Assembly: GCA_030123645.1 (NCBI GenBank)
Contig: JASJYE010000211.1
Location: 1 to 5,119 of the forward strand
Source: Candidatus Hydrogenedentota bacterium
GTDB lineage: Bacteria; Hydrogenedentota; Hydrogenedentia; Hydrogenedentales; GCA-2746185
Direction: 5' to 3'
DNA: 5,119 nt
Positions 1 to 5,119 of this stretch are shown piece after piece. Position 1 is the stretch's first letter; every line of letters begins with the position of its first letter. Below the pieces are notes generated by a model, which searched no databases, was not told the origin of the DNA, and worked only from the letters and a program-made list of their open reading frames with translations. Both the position numbers and the translations under genes were made by a program.

Positions 1-2
1 AC

Positions 3-41
3 AACTTCTTCTTCGACTCCGGCGACAAATCGGGATATTAA
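3..41 (+). CDS. Possible C-terminal end of a gene that starts left of the window (partial)
   Basis: Frame 3 of the + strand reads NFFFDSGDKSGY followed by TAA at 39-41. Nine of the twelve sense codons end in G or C (AAC, TTC three times, GAC, TCC, GGC, GAC, TCG), which matches the codon habit of the complete genes in the window and argues for real coding sequence. Twelve residues are too few to name a family. The stop codon coincides with the first bases of the 27-bp inverted repeat, so the repeat element begins exactly where this gene would end. If real, the gene converges on the L,D-transpeptidase gene. The alternative is that this is non-coding flank that happens to read well. Confidence 0.4.
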   Translation, partial: NFFFDSGDKSGY

Positions 42-127
42 TTTTGGGGACACCATACTTAATTCTGTACCAAATCCGAAGCTGTCCCTTAGAAACCGAT
101 GAATTAAGTATGGTGTCCCCAAAATTA
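39..127. repeat. REP-like palindromic element: perfect 27-bp inverted repeat with 35-nt loop
   Basis: Bases 39-65 and 101-127 are exact reverse complements over 27 bp, and pairing stops at both ends (38/128 and 66/100 do not pair). The arm core contains GGGGACACCATACTTAATT. The loop, 66-100, shows no ORF. A long perfect palindrome between convergent gene ends resembles REP/BIME-type elements, which are mobilised in trans by REP-associated tyrosine (Y1, IS200/IS605-like) transposases. From memory, very similar GGGGACACCATACTTAATT palindromes recur in many unrelated environmental bacterial genomes, but I could not search for this. No transposase lies in the window, so any mobilising enzyme would be elsewhere. 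As RNA, either strand would fold into a very stable stem that could protect mRNA 3' ends or help stop transcription. Confidence 0.8.
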
Positions 128-138
128 CCAAAATTACC
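121..138. repeat. Two tandem copies of a 9-bp unit overlapping the palindrome edge
   Basis: AAAATTACC occurs at 121-129 and again at 130-138. The first copy includes the last seven bases of the right palindrome arm. It may be a slippage duplication, or a short target-site or flank duplication associated with the palindromic element. Two copies are too few to call a satellite. Confidence 0.6.
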
Positions 139-158
139 GGTGAATTGCCACGTTCCGC

Positions 159-174
159 ATGGGCTAAAGCCCAT
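159..174 (-). terminator. Short hairpin downstream of the L,D-transpeptidase gene, possible terminator
   Basis: ATGGGCT (159-165) pairs perfectly with AGCCCAT (168-174) around a two-base centre, AA. It lies about 30 bp beyond the stop codon of the minus-strand gene. On that strand no run of T follows, so it is not a standard intrinsic terminator. It may instead be another dispersed repeat, or part of the same repeat cluster as the 27-bp palindrome. With such a small loop, the RNA stem would open by a pair or so. Confidence 0.3.
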
Positions 175-204
175 CCTACCCTTAAATCCAAGATGGACAA
201 TCCA

Positions 205-2034
205 TTAGAACTCCGTGATGAGGACGCGGGTGTCCTTGGGGATATTTTGATAGGCGTCGATTATGTCGTCGTTGGTGAGGCGTATGCAGCCGTGTGAGGA
301 GGGGGTGCCGATGCGGGCTTCGTCGTTCGTCCCGTGGATATATATGTTGCGGGCGTAGGAGTCGACGTCGCCGCCTTTGTTTTTCCCGGGCTCCTCGCCG
401 GTCAGCAGCAGGATGCGGGTCAACACGAGGTCCTCGGAGGTATCTTCTCCCGGCTGCCACACTTCGCGCGTCGGCTGTCTCGATCGAAACACCTGTCCCC
501 ACGGCGCGTCATCGCCGATCTTGCGGACAACGGAGTGCCACCCGGGAGGGGTTTGCAGGCTGTTCATGAGCGCGCCCACGCCGCTGGCTGAGGAGGCGCA
601 GCGCGCCTGATACAGGACTTCCCTGCCCTGGATGTAGCGCAGCATTTGCTCGGACACGGAGACCCAGACGGCCGCATTGTCGCCTACGCGCGCCGGCCAA
701 CCTTCGGATTCGAGGAGCGCCCATTGTTCCTCGCTCAGCTTCCCCTTGGTGTGGCTCACTGCGTTCTTCAGCATGACCGATTCCCCCTCTCGTGCATCCA
801 CTTCGACGCGCAATCCCGGCGGGAGCGTCAGCATAGCCGCCAGGCCGTGTTCGTAACGGACCGTCGCTCGGCCCCCTTGCAGCGGCACCGACATTTTTGC
901 CCACTCGAGCCCCTTCGGGAAACGAGGCGCGAAGGCCGCGCGCGTCCACCCGGCCTCCCGCGGACGCAGCCCGGCGACGTATTCGGCAATAAGGTAGATG
1001 GGCCCGCCGTCTGTTGCAGCGCCGTTTAGAAAACCGATCATGTCATAGCCGAGACGCGGATCCCCCGCTTTGAAGCACGCCTCGACGACGTAAGGGGCAA
1101 ACTCCGGCGCGCAGTCCGTCCCGTGCTCACGGATCAAGTCGATTACCTTCGGGACGTTCTCGGGCTCGACCAAGCCGAAGCAGAGGGCCAGTCCGTTGCC
1201 CGCCACCGAATGGGCCGTCGAATCCGGTGCATCGAAGAACAATCCGGTCTCGGCGTCGAGAAGGCGTTCTGTAAATGCGATGCGTAGCGCTTGCGCGTTT
1301 TGTCGATATGCGATGGAGGTGAGGCCGATCTCATCGGCCAGCGTCGCGGCGGTATCGAGCGCGTGGAAGTAGAACGCGTTCAAGACCGAGTTCTCGCCCG
1401 CTGCCGCGTTCTCGTAATCGAATCCCTGCCTCAGACCCTCGGGCCAAGCAGTAAATTCTCCAGTCGGGCCGATACCCTGGAGAAGGCCTGAGGCGGCCCG
1501 AAAGCCCTCAAAGTAAGCAAAGAGCGCATGGAGCACCGCGCTTGCCATCGCTTCGGTATAGTCGCGGTCCCCCGTGTGCCGATAATAATCCGCCAAGGTT
1601 GATGGCCACGTGAGAGAGTATTCCGCCAGAGGGCGGTGCTCCTCGGGCGGCGCGGTCTGCTCGGGAAGGTAGCGCGGATGGAAAACGGTGGCGAGTTCGG
1701 CCCTACTGAGCGCGCCATCTGCAGTCAGCCACAGGTAAGAGCGGCTGAGGAGTGAGGCGTCTCCCCAAAACGGCCCCCTAAGCCCATGCAAATCATCGAA
1801 AAAGCCGGCTTCGCGCTTTGCCGCGATTGACTCCCTCGCTTGCCGCCATGGCCCCTCGATGAGGCTGTCCGAGGCCTTGAAAGTCCCAGTGCCTATGGCG
1901 TCAAGTGGGGCAAATGGAGAGGAGGGATGCGGGGAGCGTTCCAAGAGTGTTTCATATGTCGATACGCTCGGTATAACGGGCGCGTCCGCACCCAACACAA
2001 ATTGCGCACTCAGTACCAACGAAACAACCAGCAT
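205..2034 (-). CDS. Exported fusion protein: GH78 (alpha-L-rhamnosidase)-like region plus YkuD L,D-transpeptidase
   Basis: The product has 609 residues. Residues 1-18 are a short hydrophobic export signal with no positively charged n-region. Residues about 60-350 resemble the (alpha/alpha)6 barrel of GH78 alpha-L-rhamnosidases: FWGD at 89-92, a YSLTWPSTLADYY segment at 139-151, FTAWPEGLRQG at 194-204, and NAFYFHALDTAA at 219-230. Residues about 350-415 match the GH78 C-terminal beta-sandwich (GLRPREAGWTRAAFAP, then LEWAK). After a linker, about 455-609 form a YkuD domain with IHGT at 566-569 and SHGCIR at 580-585. Cys583 is the expected nucleophile, with His567, His581 and Arg585. YkuD enzymes form 3-3 peptidoglycan cross-links or attach proteins to peptidoglycan. 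The GH78-like part is short and lacks the usual late Trp-Glu and SHGWS segment, so it is probably not an active rhamnosidase. The ATG at 2034 is the only start after an in-frame TAG, with a good ribosome site. The fold assignments are firm; the combined role is inference. Confidence 0.9.
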   Translation of the reverse strand: MLVVSLVLSAQFVLGADAPVIPSVSTYETLLERSPHPSSPFAPLDAIGTGTFKASDSLIEGPWRQARESIAAKREAGFFDDLHGLRGPFWGDASLLSRSYLWLTADGALSRAELATVFHPRYLPEQTAPPEEHRPLAEYSLTWPSTLADYYRHTGDRDYTEAMASAVLHALFAYFEGFRAASGLLQGIGPTGEFTAWPEGLRQGFDYENAAAGENSVLNAFYFHALDTAATLADEIGLTSIAYRQNAQALRIAFTERLLDAETGLFFDAPDSTAHSVAGNGLALCFGLVEPENVPKVIDLIREHGTDCAPEFAPYVVEACFKAGDPRLGYDMIGFLNGAATDGGPIYLIAEYVAGLRPREAGWTRAAFAPRFPKGLEWAKMSVPLQGGRATVRYEHGLAAMLTLPPGLRVEVDAREGESVMLKNAVSHTKGKLSEEQWALLESEGWPARVGDNAAVWVSVSEQMLRYIQGREVLYQARCASSASGVGALMNSLQTPPGWHSVVRKIGDDAPWGQVFRSRQPTREVWQPGEDTSEDLVLTRILLLTGEEPGKNKGGDVDSYARNIYIHGTNDEARIGTPSSHGCIRLTNDDIIDAYQNIPKDTRVLITEF

Positions 2035-2040
2035 GAAAGA

Positions 2041-2048
2041 TCCCCCTT
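2041..2048 (-). promoter_or_regulatory. Ribosome-binding site of the GH78-like/L,D-transpeptidase gene
   Basis: On the minus strand AAGGGGGA precedes the ATG by six bases (TCTTTC). An in-frame TAG at 2067-2065 with no ATG, GTG or TTG between it and the ATG fixes this start. Confidence 0.75.
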
Positions 2049-2061
2049 GCTGCCTGCCGGT

Positions 2062-2092
2062 ATTCTAGCATGCCCCTTCCCGTGAGCATCAA
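2062..2092 (-). promoter_or_regulatory. Candidate sigma70-type promoter for the GH78-like/L,D-transpeptidase gene
   Basis: The minus strand carries TGCTAGAAT (2070-2062). This is an extended -10 element, TGN followed by TAGAAT, matching TATAAT at five of six bases. TTGATG (2092-2087) is a -35 candidate, but the spacer is 19 bp, longer than ideal; the extended -10 could compensate. Transcription would start near 2055, leaving a leader of about 20 nt that contains the ribosome site. It faces away from the pentapeptide gene. Confidence 0.4.
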
Positions 2093-2155
2093 ATCTGAGC
2101 AGTCTCTTCGGATGAGGTGCTGCCTCTCGATGAGCGCACAACGGTCCTCTAGGAC

Positions 2156-2184
2156 TTGAGCGAAAAGACGAGATCGCGTATGCT
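2156..2184 (+). promoter_or_regulatory. Candidate promoter for the pentapeptide-repeat gene
   Basis: TTGAGC (2156-2161) and TATGCT (2179-2184) each match four of six bases of the -35 and -10 consensus, with an ideal 17-bp spacer (2162-2178). The start of transcription would fall near 2191, giving a leader of about 33 nt before the GTG at 2225. If correct, the upstream TTG (2156) and ATG (2180) starts lie inside the promoter and cannot be used. A small palindrome, GTCCT-CT-AGGAC (2144-2155), abuts the -35 and could be an operator, though its arms are only 5 bp. This is weak-consensus evidence only. Confidence 0.3.
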
Positions 2185-2210
2185 ATTGTCTAACGGGCGC
2201 GGGCACGTGC

Positions 2211-2215
2211 AGAGG
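2211..2215 (+). promoter_or_regulatory. Ribosome-binding site that decides the pentapeptide gene start
   Basis: AGAGG lies nine bases before the GTG at 2225. The alternative TTG at 2156 has AGGA only one base away, too close to work, and the ATG at 2180 has no good site. This favours the GTG start. Confidence 0.5.
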
Positions 2216-2224
2216 TTCCTAAGC

Positions 2225-3097
2225 GTGGCAATCGAAGAGCATCTCGAAATACTCAAGAAGGGGGTCAGGGAGTGGAACCAATGGCGTGCGTCGAACCCGG
2301 ACATCGAGCCCGATCTTCGTCAGGTGAACCGCCAAGGGGCGGACCTGAGCGACGCCAACTTATCCGGCGCCATTCTGCAGCGGGCGAGTCTCCAAAAGGC
2401 CGACTTGCAGCATGCCAACCTTGAGCGTGCAGACCTCTACGAAGCGCGTCTACAGCGCTGCAATCTGGATCAAGCGAATCTGCGCGGGGCCACGCTGGAA
2501 CGTTCGAACCTCAAAAAAGCGACTCTGGTAGAGACAGATCTATGCGGCGCAGATCTAAAGCAGGCCAGAATGGGGGCGGCGGACCTTACGCGCGCCAAGC
2601 TGGCCGGCGCAGATCTCAGCGGGGCTCTGCTCGACGAAACACGGTTCACAGGCGCGGAGCTCGAAGCGGCCGTACTTGAGGAGGCGAAATGCGTGCGCGC
2701 GGATTTTTCGTCGGCACAGCTCGCGAAGGCCAACTTCGAAGGCGCGGACTTGCAGCATACCGATTTCCGGGATGCAGACCTTCGCAATGCAAAGCTGAAG
2801 CTGTGCGACCTGAAATCGACCGACCTTCGGCGCGCGAATCTCGAGGGGGCCGATCTTAGCGGCAGCTATCTTCGCGGGGCCGACTTGCAGGGGGCTAGTC
2901 TGGTCGGCGCGAACCTTTGTGCCGCGGATCTACAGCAGGCGAATCTTCAGGACGCGAACTTGACCGGCGCGAATTTGAGAGGGGCAGACCTGCGCGAAGC
3001 GAACTGCACCGCCGACCAGCTCGCGAAGGCCCTCGAAGCCGACCCGGACGGAATCAACGACCTCTCCGTAAGCGACTCGCATCTCGACGGCGCATAG
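2225..3097 (+). CDS. Pentapeptide-repeat protein with 44 uninterrupted repeats
   Basis: From GTG 2225 the product has 290 residues. The reading frame stays open back to a TTG at 2156 (313 residues), with an ATG at 2180. I prefer the GTG because of its AGAGG site and because family members commonly begin close to the EEHLEILKKGVREWNQWR segment, here residues 5-22. A proline-bearing stretch leads into A(D/N)LXX repeats with the central residue at every fifth position from 41 to 256. That is 44 repeats, 38 with central Leu and the rest Met, Phe or Cys. Four pentapeptides make one coil of the right-handed quadrilateral beta-helix, so this predicts an 11-coil rod with no loops. A short polar C-terminal tail (about 262-290) may cap it. 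There is no signal peptide, so it is probably cytoplasmic. Some pentapeptide proteins (Qnr, MfpA) mimic DNA and protect gyrase, but most have no known role and nothing here shows a gyrase link. It is transcribed alone, divergent from its left neighbour and convergent with its right one. Confidence 0.93.
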   Translation: MAIEEHLEILKKGVREWNQWRASNPDIEPDLRQVNRQGADLSDANLSGAILQRASLQKADLQHANLERADLYEARLQRCNLDQANLRGATLERSNLKKATLVETDLCGADLKQARMGAADLTRAKLAGADLSGALLDETRFTGAELEAAVLEEAKCVRADFSSAQLAKANFEGADLQHTDFRDADLRNAKLKLCDLKSTDLRRANLEGADLSGSYLRGADLQGASLVGANLCAADLQQANLQDANLTGANLRGADLREANCTADQLAKALEADPDGINDLSVSDSHLDGA

Positions 3098-3130
3098 CGC
3101 CACTCCAAGGACCCTCCTTCAGCTTGGGCA

Positions 3131-4948
3131 TCAGTTCAACAGGTTTCGTCCCTCCGCAGGCGCTTCGAGTCGCGTATCGGCCAAGGCGGCGATTGTAGCG
3201 GCGACATCGGCGAGGCTCGCCTGTCTGGGTTGCCGGCCGCTTCGACCCCCTGGGACATGGAGGAAGATGGGGACCCGTTCTGAGGGAAGGGTTAGACGGT
3301 TGCCGGCCTGGTCTAAAGAGAAATCATGACCAAAAAGAGAGGTCACCACGATGCACGTGGTGCTGCGCGTGTCATGATCGCGAATATATTTCAGCAGTGC
3401 GCCGATCTGCCGATCCAGGTGGAGGAGTGCATTGTCGAAAAGATCCACGTCTCGCATTCGGCCCCCCTCTTCCGGATATACCGTGTCGTAGCGCTCGCTC
3501 GGCTGCGGATCCTCGAGCTCACGCAATCGAAGCACGCAGAAGAAGGTGACGTCGCTGTGGCTTGCGATCCATGCACGCGCCCTCTCTAGCGTGGCGCGCG
3601 AGCCAGCCGCGGCTTGTGATGGATCGGCGCTGAGGCCACGGCCCACGTCCACGAGGTCAAAACCGCTTCCGAATAGGGCTTGAATTCTATTCGCGTCTGC
3701 CTCGCTCTTGGCTTCTGAAAACGCAGCGGTCGCGTAGTTGCCCGCCTGCAGTAGGGTTGCGATGGAAGCGGTCCCCGAAGGATCCTCCGCCCGAGCCCCC
3801 TGCCGCGCAGCGTTGAGCAGCGAAGCGATCGCCGCCTGCGGACCCTCGCGCGCGTAGGCATTTGGAAACACAAGGCCGCCATAGCCAAGGCGGTCCAGGG
3901 AAGGCGTCACTTGGCGCTCGTAACCGAGCATCGATACATGGCTGGCCCCGAGGCCGTCCACGAGGATGACGAGGAAATTCGGCAGCTTCGCCGCCGCGCG
4001 CTCCCGGTACAGCGAAGGGCCGGAAATCAGCAGCTTGGCCGGCGGAAGAGGACTTGCGCCCGGCCTCTCGGGGACGTTGTACACGATGGGGCGAATGCCC
4101 AGCATCCCCAGCCAATTGGCTTCGCCCTTGCGCGTCCACCGCACTTCGTATTCCCGGGCCCGGCTTGGGAAGTAAGAGCTGGGGACCCGAAGCTCCACCC
4201 AGCCGGTCTCGCGCAGGCGCGCTGAACTTTGGTAGACCTTCGTCTCATCGCCGATGAGATGGACGTTTAGGTAAGCCCTGTCATACTTTCGGGCCTCCTG
4301 CGCATCGGGAAGATTCGCCAGTCTCAACGAAAGCACCTGCCCTTCCTCATCCGAGAGGCGTCCACGCAATAGCGCGCCCTCCATCACGGGCCGCGCTCGG
4401 GCGAATTCGTCGCCCACGCGATAGCTGCGCGCCTCGCTGGTCGCGACGGAACGAGCCCGCTCCGCTTCGCCCATCCAGCTCAATGCGCCGACGTAGGCCA
4501 ACGCGACACATGCAGCGGCCGCGGCGCCCCAGCCCGCAGCGGAGATCCGTCGCGAAGGCGTGCCCTCCAATGAGGCGTAGAACCTACCGAGCTTGACCAA
4601 TAAATGCAGCCCCGCAAAAGCGAACAAATAAATAAGCGACTCGACCCTCTCGAGTCTCGAGGAGGGCCACGGAATCCTGACGTGCAGCAGGTACGGAATG
4701 AAAATGAGCGCGGCCAAACACGAGATGGATTCGGTCACCAGCGTCGCGCGATCACGCGTGGGCCGGTAAAGACGCAGCACAGCCATAAAAAAGAGCTCGA
4801 GTGCCGCGAATACGCTTCCCACGGCGAGGACGACGAAGGCCCCCGCCGCGAGTCCCGGCACGAATCCGAGCAGGGCGAGGATCTGACGCACATACAAGCC
4901 TATAAGACCAGCGGATATTATGACCGCGAGCGCATATATTGCCAGCAC
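3131..4948 (-). CDS. Membrane-anchored sulfatase/alkaline-phosphatase-superfamily protein, probably catalytically altered
   Basis: The product has 605 residues. Residues 1-160 contain about five hydrophobic segments (about 3-20, 23-57 as one long or two short helices, 74-90, 104-119 and 138-158). Residues about 165-295 are a soluble, strand-rich region I do not recognise. Residues about 321-605 have the sulfatase fold: PNFLVILVDGLGASHVSMLGY at 323-343, TPSLDRL at 348-354, ASLL at 375-378, the helix LFDNALLHLDRQIGALL at 503-519, IVVTSLFGHD at 533-542, VPIFLHVPGG at 559-568, and SLADVAATIAALAD at 578-591. Relatives are usually metal-dependent sulfate or phosphate hydrolases or transferases outside the membrane. 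Here the Cys/Ser/Thr nucleophile position is Pro370, the C-x-P-S-R motif is absent, and the late Asp-His-Gly metal motif reads LFG (538-540); only Asp331 of the usual ligands remains. The start is GTG 4948, with GAGGGGGA four bases away and no other start after an upstream in-frame TAA. It converges on the pentapeptide gene. The substrate is unknown. Confidence 0.88.
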   Translation of the reverse strand: MLAIYALAVIISAGLIGLYVRQILALLGFVPGLAAGAFVVLAVGSVFAALELFFMAVLRLYRPTRDRATLVTESISCLAALIFIPYLLHVRIPWPSSRLERVESLIYLFAFAGLHLLVKLGRFYASLEGTPSRRISAAGWGAAAAACVALAYVGALSWMGEAERARSVATSEARSYRVGDEFARARPVMEGALLRGRLSDEEGQVLSLRLANLPDAQEARKYDRAYLNVHLIGDETKVYQSSARLRETGWVELRVPSSYFPSRAREYEVRWTRKGEANWLGMLGIRPIVYNVPERPGASPLPPAKLLISGPSLYRERAAAKLPNFLVILVDGLGASHVSMLGYERQVTPSLDRLGYGGLVFPNAYAREGPQAAIASLLNAARQGARAEDPSGTASIATLLQAGNYATAAFSEAKSEADANRIQALFGSGFDLVDVGRGLSADPSQAAAGSRATLERARAWIASHSDVTFFCVLRLRELEDPQPSERYDTVYPEEGGRMRDVDLFDNALLHLDRQIGALLKYIRDHDTRSTTCIVVTSLFGHDFSLDQAGNRLTLPSERVPIFLHVPGGRSGRQPRQASLADVAATIAALADTRLEAPAEGRNLLN

Positions 4949-5119
4949 ACGTTCCCCCTCTGCCTCTTGCTGAGGCCCGGCCGAAGCGCCTTAGGGCCCT
5001 ACAAAGGACCCTAGCACGACAACGCTGGGTTTTGCTAAAGTCGCTGAGCAAAGCGGGGACTGTCCTCGCGAGTGCTAAGCGTCACGTCAGGGGCGAAACG
5101 GGATGGGGGGCGGGCCGAG
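4949..5119. other. Non-coding right edge with the ribosome site of the sulfatase-like gene
   Basis: On the minus strand GAGGGGGA (4960-4953) sits four bases before the GTG at 4948 and is a strong ribosome-binding site. Further upstream I see no convincing -35/-10 pair. TGCTAGGGT (5015-5007, minus) resembles the extended -10 found upstream of the L,D-transpeptidase gene but matches the -10 consensus poorly. TTTGCT (5031-5036) and AGCAAA (5047-5052) form a 6-bp inverted repeat with a 10-nt gap. No ORF with coding character is visible, although an ATG at 5103 could open a gene that leaves the window. Confidence 0.5.

Noticed and set aside
121..138. CRISPR-type repeat
   Set aside because: There are two adjacent 9-bp copies with no spacers, far below any CRISPR repeat size.
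509..949. 146-residue minus-strand frame inside the L,D-transpeptidase gene
   Set aside because: It is an out-of-frame shadow of a gene with clear domain matches. Its product is Arg/Gly-rich with no recognisable motif.
2470..2787. 105-residue minus-strand frame within the pentapeptide gene
   Set aside because: It is the antisense shadow of the regular repeat codons, and its Ser/Ala/Arg periodicity simply mirrors the A(D/N)LXX pattern.
3105..3127. Nested short inverted repeats in the convergent spacer (AAGGA/TCCTT and CCAAG/CTTGG) as a bidirectional terminator
   Set aside because: The stems are only 5 bp, they overlap and compete with each other, and there is no T-run on either strand.
3687..4139. 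150-residue minus-strand frame inside the sulfatase-like gene
   Set aside because: It is a shadow in another frame, of low-complexity composition, and the main frame carries the sulfatase fold throughout.
4604..5014. 136-residue + strand frame antisense to the membrane segments of the sulfatase-like gene
   Set aside because: The product is charged and unstructured, as expected of the antisense of hydrophobic codons. The opposite strand has a clear start, ribosome site and membrane helices.
5103..5119. ATG near the right edge as the start of a divergent gene
   Set aside because: Only five codons are visible (MGGGP) and the possible ribosome site is weak, so it cannot be supported.

Overview
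This is a G+C-rich bacterial window (roughly 60 % by eye; coding third positions mostly G/C). It holds three complete genes, a probable C-terminal scrap of a fourth gene at the left edge, and a REP-like palindromic element. Two products look exported or membrane-bound, and one carries an intact peptidoglycan L,D-transpeptidase motif. This points to a bacterium with a peptidoglycan-containing envelope, most likely Gram-negative. The mixture of glycosidase-like and sulfatase-like envelope proteins with unpunctuated gene spacing would suit a PVC-type, Hydrogenedentota-type or deltaproteobacterial environmental genome. That placement is a guess: no phylogenetic marker is present.

Layout. Bases 1-41 read as the last codons of a + strand gene. 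Bases 39-127 form a perfect 27-bp inverted repeat around a 35-nt loop, followed by a 9-bp tandem duplication (121-138) and a 7-bp-stem hairpin (159-174). These sit between the convergent 3' ends of the partial gene and gene 1. Gene 1 (205-2034, minus) encodes an exported two-part protein: a shortened GH78 (alpha-L-rhamnosidase)-like region joined to a complete YkuD L,D-transpeptidase domain. A 190-bp divergent region separates it from gene 2 (best start 2225, to 3097, plus), a pentapeptide-repeat protein with 44 repeats in one unbroken register. Gene 3 (3131-4948, minus) converges on gene 2 with a 33-bp spacer. It encodes a membrane-anchored protein with about five N-terminal membrane segments, an extracytoplasmic middle region, and a C-terminal sulfatase/alkaline-phosphatase-superfamily domain whose catalytic residues appear lost. 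Bases 4949-5119 hold the gene 3 ribosome-binding site and otherwise nothing I can identify.

How the genes relate. No two complete genes are adjacent on the same strand, so there is no operon here. Genes 1 and 3 both act outside the cytoplasm and could both concern the cell envelope, but the sequence does not tie them to one pathway. The most unusual content is gene 1: a carbohydrate-enzyme scaffold that seems to have lost its active site, fused to an apparently active peptidoglycan cross-linking domain. Gene 3 likewise keeps its enzyme fold but lacks most of the active-site residues. No phage, CRISPR, tRNA, rRNA or transposase genes were seen.
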